The translations under genes were made by a program, and so were the position numbers. The notes below the pieces were generated by a model, which was not told the DNA's origin, searched no databases, and was given only the letters and a program-made list of their open reading frames with translations. Shown here piece after piece: positions 1-11,460 of a stretch of DNA of 64,000 nt (position 1 is the first letter of the stretch; each line of letters begins with the position of its first letter). Origin of the DNA: Adiantum capillus-veneris (taxonomy: Eukaryota > Streptophyta > Polypodiopsida > Polypodiales > Pteridaceae); contig CM043953.1 of assembly GCA_014529385.2 (NCBI GenBank), positions 110,430,549 to 110,494,548 of the forward strand, given 5' to 3'.

Positions 1-1066
1 ATTATCCTTTCCTCTTTTATAAAGCTGATTTTCAATCAAAGTGAAATCACGAGCTAGGCTAATCCTATCACTCTCTATTATGCTCTGGTGGTACTTTTAG
101 GAAATGTTTGCTTCTCCAAGAAGTCAACAATGTATTGACTCCATTCTGGCGTAATTGTTATTTGAAACAATGTTGCATGTTATATTGGTGGGTTTGATCT
201 GCATTTGGCACAACTAGTTACATAATCATGAACATGAACACACATAGTTGGCCAATACACTCCCAATTTTCGCAAGCGTTGGAAAGTTTTTTTGGATGAA
301 CAATGAAGTGCCAAATCCTGATTATGCACTTCTAACAAATAGGCTTCGTTATCCTCCGGATTTATGTACACTCTTAGGATACCGTTGTAGGAGCTTACTG
401 AATCATTTGTTGTTAACATACACCAATCAACTGAAAATTCTTAGCTTACTGAATCATTTGTTGTTTACGGTCTTGGTTAGTTTTGTCAAATCCTCCCCCG
501 TGTGATAGTAGGCTTACGATCTCATGGGACCACTTAGGTATCATTTCTATATTGAAGAGATATGCATCTGGGAGATCATCATCCACTCCCCCTGGAGATT
601 CTCCATTTGGAAATCGAGAAAGGTGGTATGCTTTGAGATGCATCTTACCCCTTTTAAACACTATCGTAAAGTCAAACTCAAGCAGTATGATGAACCATCT
701 TACGATTCGCCTCGTATTGCCTGGTCTGTTGACAAGGTATAAAAGGGCTTGGTGGTCTGAGAAAAACACAAACTTATTTGTGAGGAGATAATGCCAAAAT
801 TTCTTAACAACATAAATCATTCCAAGCCCCTCTCTTTTGCTGGCTGTGTAGTTCTTTTCAGCATTGTTTAGTTGTCTGCTGGAATAGCAGACTAGAAAAT
901 CCATGGTTCCTTCTCCTGGTTGAGCCAAAATACATCCTATAGAAAACGCAGGTGCATCAATATCAACATGAGATATTTTCTCCCAATCAGGTGCCTTTAG
1001 CACTAGAGCGGGTACGAGGGCATCTTTGAATTTCTTAAATGATTCCTCACTCATCTGTCCATTCAA
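1..1066 (-). pseudogene. Element A pol, RNase H and first integrase-zinc module (decayed, runs off window)
   Basis: This is the 3' part of the minus-strand Ty3/gypsy element A. Positions 446-1066 read as RNase H with the SSRQLNNAEKNY and ALLYLVNRPGNT blocks. Positions 180-419 read as an HHCC integrase zinc module (H-x6-H, the block GVYWPTM, then C-x2-C). Below 180 the reading continues through a PEWSQYIV linker into a second LYKRGKDN block that is cut by the window edge. Each block aligns well with unit B at 29870-30840, so these are two copies of one family. Two adjacent stop codons fall in the linker near position 85 and the blocks lie in different frames, so the copy is dead. It shares with unit B the doubled zinc-module layout. 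Confidence 0.85.
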
Positions 1067-1900
1067 ATATCACTATAAGTTTATACAAAGGTTGGGTGAC
1101 AATTGCATACATGTGTATGAACCTCTTGTAATAACCACAATGTCCCATAAAACATTGTACTTGCTTTGCACTGATTGGTTTAGGCATTTTGCTAATCACT
1201 TTTATCTTATCCAAATCTGTGGATATGCCATTTTTTGAGACAATATATCCCAAGATTCATCCTTGTCTTACCATAAAAATACACTTTTCTAGATTAAGAC
1301 AAATTCTATATGTCTTGCATTTCTCAAATACTTTTTTGAGGTGTTCTATATGTTCCTCTCTTAGGAGAGAGTGTACACATATGTCATCCATATAGATTTC
1401 TAGGAAGATCCTCAAGTATTCCTTGAAAGCATGTGCTATCAATCTTTGAAATGTCGTAGGTGTATTCGTCAACCCAAATGGCATGACTTGATATGCAAAT
1501 ATGGCCCATTCCGTGGAAAATGCCATTTTATATTAGTTCTCCAGTGCAATTGCAAGTTGGTTGTAGGCAAAAAATCCATCCAAGAAGGAATATGCACGCT
1601 TTCCTGCCACTCGTTCAAGGACATGATCCGTGAATGGTAAGGGATAATTATCCCTTATCGTGGCTGCATTGATTGTTTTGAGGTTGACACACACAGAGTT
1701 TGCCATTCTTTTTGGGCACAACAAGATTGGAGATACATAATTAGTGTGTTCTATCTCATAGATAAACTCTACCTCCTTTAGCTTATCGATTTCTTCTTTG
1801 ATACGCTTAGCAAAGGTGTCATTGTACGTGTATGGCCTTTATCTGCTAGGCTTCGTATCAAGTTTTAAAGGGATAGTATGCTGATGTATTGAAGGATCCA
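1047..1900 (-). pseudogene. Element A reverse transcriptase region (frameshifted)
   Basis: Reverse transcriptase of element A, broken into three frames at 1533-1724, 1257-1526 and 1047-1253. The blocks VNLKTINAATIRDNYPLP, VMPFGLTNTPTTFQR, IYMDD and MGHCGYYKRFIHMYAI are all present, so the YMDD catalytic motif itself survives. The order and spacing match unit B at about 29100-29790. Frame changes between the palm, catalytic and thumb blocks make it a pseudogene. The PR-RT linker lies upstream at higher coordinates and RNase H lies downstream. Confidence 0.88.
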
Positions 1901-3082
1901 CTCCTTTTAAGTCCTTATAAGACCATGCAAACACATCCTTATATTCTCGAAGAAGGTTGACAAGCTCCTCTTTCTCTTCTTGACTCAGATTGGTGGCTAT
2001 ATAGATGGGTTGTGTTGCCTCCCCAAGTCCTACTATATCTATCTTCTTTGCGTCCTCTGGTCCATCATATGACCCCTTCTCTCGTCGTTCTTGTCCGGGC
2101 TGAGTCAAGATTATCTTTCGGTCTTGAATAGTGAACTTCCTATAATGGTAAGGTACACTCATGTGGTTGTCGCTCTTGTCTGTTTCATCTTCTCCATTTT
2201 CCATTTCTGTTGTCCATACTTCCCACAAAGTTTTCTTGGGCTCTTGGTACTTCTTTTTATGTTCAACTTTCGTCCATTTCGGTTCTCCTATTTGGTTTGG
2301 TCCTGTTTCCGTTTTTTTTAATTTAGTTTCATAGTTCAACTTCTGAGTTTGTTTTTTCACATCCCTAGGACTATCTTTTGTCCTAGAGTCTTGGTCTCGA
2401 GAGAATCGGCCTAATATTTTTTTTTAATGCAGTTTTCACCTTTTACCAGAGATAAAAATTCCATTTTATTCCTCATTTTTGGCATTAGGTTATCTCTTGC
2501 TTTGTGTGCTACCTTCTTTTTCCTGTAGTGTGTTTGCCATCTAGGATTTTGATTTGAAAAATCATAAAACCTTACATCCAGTATCATTTCCTCTAGCTTG
2601 CTCGGGTTGTCAGAGCATTCATCATCTGCGTCATCATCTCGTTCAAGATGATCTGGAGAATCGTGGAACAACTCCCCATCCGCTTTTTCCTTGTGTTTAG
2701 TTTTTCACGGTTGTCCTGAGATTTTGCTATCCTCCTCATTGTCTATAAAATCAACCATGTAGTATGGAGCCACATCATAACCAACATGGTCACAAAACTA
2801 ATTAGTCATCGGTTCCTCCGCAATAGCGCACACATGTAAGGTTGCTAGAATATGCGTCCATTCTAAAGGTTCCAAGGACTCTTCTGGAAAAGGTTCTGTA
2901 ATGTACTCTATATCCTCAATAGCTCTTTCTAGAATACATTCTTCCCGTCTTAGGCTTCCACAATTGGATGCCCCACAGATCCATAACTCCTTTGGTTTAC
3001 CTAGCCAAGCTGGAAGTTCCGACCCTACCAATGTAGAAGAATCAAATTCCTCTTTTGGGGTTTGGTCCACATCTTTGTAGCT
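1839..3082 (-). pseudogene. Element A protease-to-RT linker
   Basis: The linker between protease and RT in element A, read from three fragments at 2798-3115, 2411-2671 and 1839-2360. It aligns with unit B at about 27765-28990. Shared blocks include the PAWLGKPKELW, CGASNCGSLRREEC and EWTHILATL motifs, a highly charged lysine/glutamate stretch, and the pre-RT block VFAWSYKDLKGVDPSI. No enzymatic domain is recognised in the charged part, which is probably a flexible spacer. The right end is cut at 3087 by insertion of element E, and the protein continues at 14238. Confidence 0.82.
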
Positions 3083-3087
3083 ATGGT
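3083..3087. repeat. Left copy of target-site duplication ATGGT (element E)
   Basis: The five bases ATGGT immediately left of the element E LTR recur at 14238-14242 immediately right of the other LTR. Joining the flanks across E restores the element A reading through the KDH block, so this is a real duplication of the kind left by integrase. Confidence 0.9.
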
Positions 3088-3588
3088 TGGAATTGGAGAT
3101 GGTCTCTTCAAACAACTGATTCCAGTGTTAGAATGTAAAGCTATTGGTTATGTCATCAGTTTAGTTAGTGAGACTGGAGCAGAGAACTGACTGAACTGAA
3201 ATAGATAACTGAATTGAATGTTATACTGAATTGAGACATACTAAAAGACTGGAAAGAGTGTTTGCAGATTCAAATTAATAGTTCAGGGACAACCAGTACA
3301 ATGTATAATGGGTTTAAGCTCAAATGATTACAGAGTGAAGCTAGAGGTAAAGAGCTTGTAAACCCAAAAATGCTTAGAAAGCTAAAGCCAAAAGACAAGT
3401 AGCTAAGCCAAGAAGTGAGGAAGATCGGAACAACTAAGAAGCCCAATTACAATGTAATGGGTCCTATTTATAGCTTCCAGGAGTTACTACAGTAACTGCC
3501 TGTGGTAATTATTGTTAGTGTGATTGATCCGTTGTTCATCCTTCTAAGGGACATTTCCCGCCTGTTGGGATTGTCCTCGCCTTCTACA
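3088..3588 (-). repeat. Element E 3' LTR
   Basis: This 501-bp direct repeat matches 13738-14237. It begins TGGAATTG and ends CTTCTACA on the plus strand. A minus-strand TATAAATAG lies at about 3469-3477. The polypurine tract abuts its inner edge at 3589, which defines this as the 3' LTR. Confidence 0.92.
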
Positions 3589-3605
3589 TCCTTCCCTCCT
3601 TTCTT
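3589..3605 (-). other. Element E polypurine tract
   Basis: On the minus strand this reads AAGAAAGGAGGGAAGGA, a 17-base all-purine run directly upstream of the 3' LTR. It is the expected plus-strand priming site and it fixes the element orientation. Confidence 0.88.
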
Positions 3606-3698
3606 GAATTTTGGTATAACTCCAAAATTTCTATAAAAAAATCCACCGCTTGATTCTGATTTGGTGTTAAGGAAACCATCTGGTGTTCTGGTTGGTCC

Positions 3699-3718
3699 AA
3701 ACCCTAAACCCTAAACCC
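3699..3718. repeat. Short telomere-like run in element E 3' region
   Basis: About 2.9 copies of the plant telomere unit (AAACCCT) lie inside element E, between the post-pol region and the 3' LTR. The run is too short to imply a former telomere. Confidence 0.6.
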
Positions 3719-3789
3719 TTCTGGTTGTTGATTTGGCCGATGTTCCTCATGGTAATACTCTTTTGTTATTGCTAGCTTTATACCATACT

Positions 3790-6700
3790 TCATGCTTGTT
3801 GAGTGCTTGACACCCCTATAGTTGTAATTCCAAGGGTGCCCAGCCAAAGAAATTCTAGTGCCTCACTCGAATTCCAGTGCTTCATTGGGAAAATCCACCG
3901 TTTGATTCTGAGATGGAACTACCCAGTATCCTTCCATTGAACCCACTTCCTCTTGCCCTTCTTTTGTGTGGGTGCCTCAGAAGTCCCATTGCCAGCATTG
4001 TCCTTTTGGATAAGTTTGTAAATGGCCTCTTGCTCAAACTGATTTTGCCTTTCAGTGGACATCTCAAATTCATAAAACAGGAGAGGATTGTAGGTTTTAG
4101 TGTCGGGATCCTACAAAGTGCATTTTCCCTTTGTCGGACAGGTTTTGGCCAATTTATGACAATGCGAGGTTGTGTGGATCCATCCTTGTGGAAGAGGATG
4201 ATTTGTTTTAAATCTTGCTTCAAAGAGAATCTCAACCATCTCTTTGTATTGTGGCCCCGGTCTTGGTTTAGCAATGATATCCTTTTCAGGGATCTTGGAA
4301 GACTCCACAGTCAGTTGAAGCAGCTGATTTGTGATCTTTGTTAAACCACGGAGTTGGATTTTCCACTATCCCATACAAAGTTTGACCCTTTGCATTTCTC
4401 CTTGCAGTTCCATGACATCATCCAATTTGAGAGCGCCATTGATCAATGATTTCCAGGTTTTCCATTCACTGTGGCTTGCTCATACTAGTCCTGAAGTTCA
4501 TCAGTGATACTGAAGTAGGTGAGCCAAACCACTGGTTCTGGATGCTGAGGATACAAAGCTGGGAAAAATTTGGGCATTTCAACTTCTTTAGGAGGTAATG
4601 CATATAGGAGAACTGGAGAGTTAGGCACAAGCTCCAAAAAATTGAGAACAGCTTGGTTCTCCTGCTGCATCATCTTCCTAGTAACTCGGACAAGCTGAAA
4701 GAGTCTTCTGAGAGCAGTGGCATGTTCTCGTGCTGTTGTTTGAGTCCAAGGTCCTTTACTGCTAGAAGTCTAATCTTCGATGATAGCCTGTACCCTCTGA
4801 TCTAAAACTCCTCTTGCAATTTTCATCCGAAGCAAGACTTCTTTCAGTTGAGTTCTAACTTCCTTCATACATTTGTATGTAGGCCTATTTCCAAGCAGTA
4901 GATCTAGTTCAAGAGATAGAGAGTGTCAGTCTACAATGGACTATCGCTGTCAGTGTGGAGTGACTAGCTTATCATCAAAAGTCAGTGCCCACTTAGGTAT
5001 CCTTTGCTGGATTCTACTGGGATGCACATGCAATTGGCACAATTCTTGATCATGGAAGGTAGCTGATTTCCAGTGCTGAATCATTTCTTTGGCTCCAACA
5101 TATGGCCTTTGAAAGCATCCAGATCAGAGATAAGAGTATCATCCTCCAAATACATCCTAGTAATAAGAGCTTGTTGATGTCTCAATCTCTTGTTCATTGT
5201 GATGAGCTGTAATGAATGTTGCTCATCACCCTTTAAGGACTCAGTCACAGCTTTGGCTTTTCCTTTGCCGTCTAGACTGTGTTGTGATTGGTGTACTAGG
5301 GAACCTCCAGTGTTGTTCGTTTGTCCATTTCCTGGTTGCTGATCATCAGACCGCTGGTCCCTCAAGTGCTGGTCTGGTGGTCCTTGTGCTGGTCTGGCTG
5401 GTCTTTGTTGGGTTGACTGCCCCCTGTGGCAGCTGATCCACCACTCACCAGAGCCCGTAGGTGAGAAAGGAGGAGTATTATCATCACAACCATCTTGCTC
5501 TTCTGCTTTCTCAAAATCCTCATCAAGATCATTTTGCTTATCGATATAATCTAGGATAGCTTAATTTGCCAAAGCACTGTTGTATTCAAAAAGCTTGTCT
5601 TGAAAATCACTCTGCATGGTCTCCATAAGTGCCTTCAAATTATCCATATTTAGAGTGACATTGCCCTCTGGACTTAGAATATCAGCCAGGTTATTATATA
5701 TATACCTCTTTGTAAGAGAATCCCTCAATGCAGTGTGGTTAGTCAACAGCGCATTGTAATCTACCCTCTTCATTCTCAGCATAGTCTAAAATATGCTAGC
5801 ATTTCTCACAGCTTCTGTCTTGTCTTTAGTTAGCTGTCTATTCTCTGTTTTGAGCTTGGACAGCTTTGCTTAGAACTAATTGTCTTGGCTGACTGGTTTT
5901 CAGCAATACTATGCCTCAAAGATTGTGCCCCGACATCCTGCTTCAGTTTCTGAACTTGTTGCTGCTGCTTCCTAGTTCATCTTTTAGCTTAGACACTTCA
6001 TCAGTGGAAGCTGATGCATCCATCATTTGTCCTGAAGCATTGGCAATTGTGTTCCATGATGATTGGATAAGCACCAAGAAGCCATCTACTATTGTTGCCA
6101 GGTCAGAGTGTATTGGCTCATAAACCATAAAAGGAGCCATGTAAGGTAATGTTGCGAAGTCAAGTTTCTGAAGAATTAGTTGCCCTTTGAGAGAGTGATG
6201 TTGTAACTACTGTAGTCTGTCCTTTTTGGCTATGGATAAATCCAATTCACTGGAAGGAATTTTGTTTGCTGGATTGGCAGGTTCTGAATCCTTTCCCTTG
6301 TCAGTATGAACTGCCACCTGTTCAGCACCTGGCGTTTCTTGCTGGTCTTTTCCAGTACTGGTGTCTGCTGGAATCTGCTCTTCTTGCTCGCCCTTTGCAA
6401 CACTGGTCTGTGATGGAGTCTGTTCTTTAGGTGTGGCTAAACTCTGGCCTACTGAAAGTTTCTGAGGAGGCAAAGACTTAACCTGGCTCTCTAGTTGCTT
6501 TAATAAAGCAGTGCTTTTGGCCAATGTAATCCTCAGTTTCTTTGAACCACTAGCTTCCACCTATGTGGAATTCCTCTTTTGTCTAGTTAGGACCAACTAA
6601 TTTCCTGGAGCCTCTTTGTCTGAAGATAGATCTACATTGTTAGTCTCTGGAATTGGCTTCTGACACCATCTGGAGCAGTTGTCCAGTATAGAAATTGCCA

Positions 6701-7654
6701 GACATACCAAGCTTTGAATACATTCCAAGATTTCAACTTGGCAGTCTGTTGGAGCACATTATGAGATAAGATCTGACATAATTTTATTTTAGTTGTAGCG
6801 TCTAATTGTTTTGCAAGCAGCATAGCAAACAACTTTTCTGACACATAAGTGGGATTATTCTTCAGGCTAACAACCTCAGCAACAAACCTGTAAGTTGAGG
6901 GGACGTCTAGTCTTACTGGAACCCCTTGTGCACTAGCCTTTCATTTCTTCTTGGCTGCTTCATCCTCTTTCAGAGCCGAACTTATCTGTTCTGCAGACGC
7001 TGTGGTCGGCTTTGGCTCATTGGGCATTTTGAAAGCATAAGCAATATCGTCATTAGTTGTTAGGACTTTTACACCGTTGATGATATCACTGCCATCCTCG
7101 GCATTGAAAGAATCAAGAACCTTCTTGATTATGGCCATGTCAAAATCTATTCTTGTAGCTTGTACCACCACATGCAAGTCCCATAGTCGCAGCAACACTT
7201 GGGTTTGCTCAGTGAACACATATCTTTGTATCTTGCTATGCAGGATAAGTGATAGAGAAGCTTTAAGAGAGGTGATGATTGTTTTATCTATGGTATCCTG
7301 CATCTTCTCTGACATTTTCCTTCTACCCATACACTGTGAGGACGGTAAGTTTGTAGAGGAAGAAGACTTGCTTGGATAGTCAAAGCCGTAGCCGGGTGTG
7401 TTGGGTAGGGACAGACAGTGATTGACAAATTCTTTGGACGAGGAGGTTTGTGGTTGTAGTGAAGAAGCCTCAGAGCTTGGAGATGGCAAGTGTGTAACAG
7501 CAGGCAGGTGTCGTGTAGGAGATTTGTAAGGAAGAATGCCCACTCGCCTTATTGTTATACGTGTTTGCACCATAAAAGCTCCACTACTTACCGTTCCTAG
7601 AGTTTTGTGTACCGTCAATGATGTGGCACACATGCATTGGCTAATACTCCCCAT
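3790..7654 (-). pseudogene. Element E post-integrase ORF region, function unknown
   Basis: A coding-like region of about 3.8 kb between integrase and the 3' LTR. The longest piece is 6941-7654 (237 residues). After a single TGA the same frame continues through a block containing STYRFVAEVVSLKNNPTYVS and KLCQILSHNVLQQTAKLKSW to 6632. Further pieces are 6207-6560 (Lys/Gln/Thr/Pro-rich), 5943-6140, 5561-5782, 5081-5365, 4485-4673 and 4111-4308. Composition is polar with long helical stretches, and coiled coil is likely. I see no transmembrane or signal segment and no enzymatic motif, so an env-like role is not supported. It may be a captured host gene or a lineage-specific third ORF. Confidence 0.6.
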
Positions 7655-7960
7655 GTTCTATTTAATGATTATCACATGCATTCCTATAGGCCCTTTTTCC
7701 CATAAAAACTGGTACTGGCTCAGACACTTTACTGACTCTGCCACTGGCACTGTTTTAACACACAAAGACTTTTTGGACACCTTGACTGGCTCTGGTACTG
7801 GCTGTACATGGAAGAGGTTTAGAATAGCCGATTTTGAAATTTCTTGGCCATCAGTACCCAGATTGCCAGTATCTTCTTCTCTGGAAGTCTCTTTCTCATA
7901 TTAGAATAAGATAGCTTGATTTTGGCCCTATTATAAACACTTGGTAGTAGTAATCCAAAT
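7655..7960. other. Spacer between post-pol ORF and integrase in element E
   Basis: No feature can be supported here beyond its position between the start of the post-pol coding region and the end of the integrase C-terminal remnant. A plus-strand open frame through 7904 is antisense to the element and shows no protein signal. Confidence 0.4.
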
Positions 7961-9012
7961 AAATCCTTCAACCTTATTGTGCCATTGGAAAACACCCAAT
8001 CGACTTCATACGAACCAGCCCAGTGCTATCTTTAAATTTGGTTTCTTAGGGCCCAATTTGGATTGATAAAGCAAGACCAAGTCGCCCTTCTAGAACTCCC
8101 TTACTTTGATTCTCCTATCATGCCAGTGTTTTCTTCTTTGCTGAACAATTTCCTATTCCAGCATAGCACGTTGTCTTACCTCATCCAACTATGCTAGTTC
8201 CTCCATTATATTTTTAAGATTGTGATTGAAATCCAATCCAACTCAACCGCCATCCTGAGACTGGGAATCACGAATTCCATAGGCACTACAGCTTCAGTAT
8301 CATACACAATTCTAAACGGTGTCAGTCCAGTGGTGACTTTATAAGCTGTCCTGTAGGCCCATAGAGTAGTTTGGAGCTTAAGATCCCACTGGTGTGGCTC
8401 CTTCTGCACAGTCTTGGTGAGAATGATCTTGATGGTTTTATTATTGCTCTCTGCTTGCCCATTGCACCTGGGATAATATGGCATTGAGTTCATGTTCTTC
8501 ATTGAGAGCATTTCCATTAGAATATCCATAGTATCATTAATAAAATGTGTCCCCTGATGAGACACAATCTCCACAGGGCATTCATAATGACAAATAATAT
8601 TTTCAAATAAGAATACAACAGTGGACTTCGCGGTGTTATTATCTGGAAGAGCCTTGGCCTCTACCCATTTTGTGACATAACAAGTAGCCATCATTATATA
8701 CTGGTTCTTCCTTGGAGTGATATTCTTGAATGGACCCAAGAAGTCTAGACTCCATTTCATAAACACTCCCAGTGGTTGAAGTGGAGTAAGTGGAGTCATA
8801 TCGGTTGCTGTTGGTATGCCCATTCTCTAGCATATATCACATGTTTTGCAAAAACTTCTAACATCATATATAGAGTTTGCCACCACAATCCAACCTGCAA
8901 ATCTTCTTGTAAGTAATATCAATGGAGAAATGTCCTCCAGAATCCCCATCGTGTGCTTCAGAAATAACTTGCATTCTTCCTTCCATTGGCACACACCTTC
9001 AAAGAAGCACAT
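7961..9012 (-). pseudogene. Element E integrase (dead; catalytic Asp to His)
   Basis: The integrase core at 8206-8823 contains WSLDFLGPF (first Asp), EIVSHQGTHF and NGQAESNNKT (Glu). The second catalytic position is His instead of Asp, so it could not catalyse strand transfer. Weak HHCC remnants lie at 8827-9012, including CKTCDIC. The C-terminal domain is recognisable at about 7961-8205 (GDLVLLYQSKLGPKK) but holds several stops. In family terms the protein inserted retroelement cDNA. RNase H lies upstream and the post-pol region downstream. Confidence 0.85.
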
Positions 9013-10900
9013 CTACTCCTAGTTCATAGAGCAATCCTCCAATGATGGTGAACTTCAGACTCTTAATAATCAGAGCCTTCTTCTGATTCTGAGTCCAGTT
9101 TTCTAGGAATCCTCCTTTGGAAAGGAAATGATATACATCATACCATTCTGGATCTGTGTTTTCCTCATCTATTACCTGGAACAACTCTGCATCCACTAGC
9201 TCATCTCTCAAGGATACTTTTAGAGTAGCCATCAGTACTTCTGGATAGGAAATCAACACCACAATGGGATTTATCAGTCTTGTGAAATATACGTAATTAA
9301 ACTCCATCAGGAACATCATCCATCTAATCAATCTTCCTTAAATAATAACTTTGTTAATAAAAAATAATAATGCTTGATGATCCACATAAAAATGAAATAG
9401 CTTGTCCAGCAAATAATGTCAAAACTTAGTAGCACTAAAAACCATTCCTAAGGCTTCTCTCTATGTAGTAGTATATCCTTGTTCAGCTTGACTGAATCTT
9501 CAACTGGCAAAGTACACTGGCGAATCAGCCATCCCTTCTGGTTGAACCAATATTGCTCCCATTGCCAGTCTTGAAGCATCGACATGCACATGAAAAATAA
9601 CATCCCAATCTGGTTGTCAAAGTACTGGCTTACTGATAACGGCATTCTTCGAACATTGAAAACTCTCCTCACATCTAGTAGTCCAAATGAACCTGCTGGT
9701 TTTCTTTGTGAGCTCATACAAGGCTAATGCCTTTGAAGCAAACATATGAATAAATCTTCTATAAAAATTGATATATCCCAAGAATGAACTTAACTTTGAT
9801 GCTGTGCAAGGTGACTTGGCTTGCTGGACACACTGGATCTTACCATTGGCCATCTCTATGCCATTCTTGGATACTATATGTCCCACTAGTTGTCCCTTCC
9901 ATACCAAGAAAATAGATTTGAATGGGTTCAAATAGATCCTCTTTTTTGTACAACACTAACCATTTCCAGAAAGAGAAAATGCTTCTCCTCAGTTGAAAAT
10001 ACAGTGGAGTCATCCACAAATATGGCAAGAAATTGGTGGAGAAATTCACTGAATATTTCAATCATACATTGTTGCAAGGTCACTGGAGCATTGCAAAGAC
10101 CAAATGGCATGACCAGATACATGAATGCACCCATTCAGTAATAAAATTAGTTTTACTCCAGTCTTTAGGAGATATTTGTAACTGATTATAACCACTATAG
10201 CCATCCATAAAGCTATACATCTCATGGCTTGCAATCTCATTGAGAAGCATATCCGTAAAAGGTAATGGAAAAGGATCCTTGATGGTTTAAGCATTCAGCT
10301 TTTGATCATACACACAAACTCTGAGCTTTCCATTTTTCTTGGGTACTACCACAATAGGAAACAACCAGTCTCACTACTAGCGACTTCAGTGATAAATCTA
10401 GCCTTTAGAAGGTTGTCGATTTCTTCTTTGACCTTCTTAACATAATTTGGATTCATTCTGTACCGTTGCAGTTGCACTGGTCGGGCATCTGGATTTAGAG
10501 GTATTCTATGTTGACAGACCTCTGAATCTACTCCTTTTAGATTAGTATGTTCCCATGTGAATACATCTTTGTACTTCTAGAACATGAGTCGAGCTTTTTC
10601 TTCCGATTCCTGGGTTCAGATGCTTATTAGCTTTGATCAATCTAGGATTTTCCTCAGAACCCAGGTTCCATTCTTCAATTTCTTGATCATTTGGAAGCAA
10701 CCAGTTAAGCCCACCTCCCTTCCTTTTGGTTGACTCCTCGGCATAATTCCAGGACGGACCTCTTAATTCGAGCTGTATTTTGAACTTCAATAACTTCTTC
10801 AGAGTATACTTGCTCAGAGGCCACTGGTAGTTGGAATTTGAGAATTTCTTCTTTAGAGTCAACTAGTTTCTTTGGCCGTCTAGTTAGCTAAACTGGTCGT
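9013..10900 (-). pseudogene. Element E reverse transcriptase and RNase H (frameshifted)
   Basis: RT and RNase H remnants spread over several frames. The blocks are the RT fingers near 10300-10350, VMPFGLCNAPVTLQQ and IFVDD at 9928-10134, GHIVSKNGIEM and YINFYRRFIHMFASKALALYE within 9617-9931, and RNase H pieces at 9448-9717 and 8999-9331. The catalytic motif is FVDD, one of the common Ty3/gypsy variants. Stops and frame changes separate every block, so no polyprotein could be made. A polar spacer at 10542-10862 corresponds to the region just upstream of RT. Confidence 0.85.
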
Positions 10901-11460
10901 TCTCCAGAATTCAGTTTAGTGAACTGACCTCAAAATTGCTTCCTTTGCTCTTCAGCCTGATCTTTGTCAAATAATACTGCATTAAGGTCTATCTCGGCCA
11001 ATGGAAAAATATTCATTGATGCTAGCATCCTCTCAATTTTCTTTACCCCATAATTCTCGCAAAGCTCTTCTAGTCGCAGTGCCTTCCTCCAGCTTCTAGT
11101 GTTGTTTGGTTGGATCTGAATTCTTCTAATGGGGCCCTGTATTGTCAGAGTTTGATTGGCATAATCGTGAACAGCCTGTGCCATTCGCAACCACAGGCAC
11201 CCTATTAGCATCCCATATGCACCTTGCACATCCAGTACTAGGAAGCCGGTCTTGAACTTTTCTTTTTCCACCCTTATCTGCATACTTTCTATCATCCCAC
11301 TTGCCTACACAACTTTGTGATCGGCCATTCAAACTTTGAAGGGTGTTGGTTTCAAGTTTGTGATACCCATTCTTTGTTGAACGTGTGCCCCCAGGATGTT
11401 TACTCCTACCCCTCCATCTAGTATGACACCGGATAGTGGCTCCCACTGTTTTCTAACTTT
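10901..11460 (-). pseudogene. Element E aspartic protease region (DGG type, frameshifted)
   Basis: Retropepsin-like remnant. In one frame (within 11126-11446) the active-site loop reads DGGVGVNILG. In the next frame (10930-11295) the flap and core continue with the blocks VLDVQGAYGMLIGCLWL and AQAVHDYANQTLTI. The catalytic Asp is followed by Gly-Gly instead of Ser/Thr-Gly. Unit C at 36765 has the same variant, whereas A and B keep DSG. The frameshift between the two halves makes it non-functional. Confidence 0.75.

Noticed and set aside
3699-3718. Interstitial telomere
   Set aside because: Fewer than three units, inside a retrotransposon 3' region; chance or slippage suffices.
3877-4344. Plus-strand open frame of 155 codons
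   Set aside because: Antisense to the element E post-pol reading; no family signal and no start context.
5911-6123. Hydrophobic plus-strand frame as a membrane protein
   Set aside because: Complement of a coding-like minus-strand reading in element E; Leu-rich composition is a by-product.
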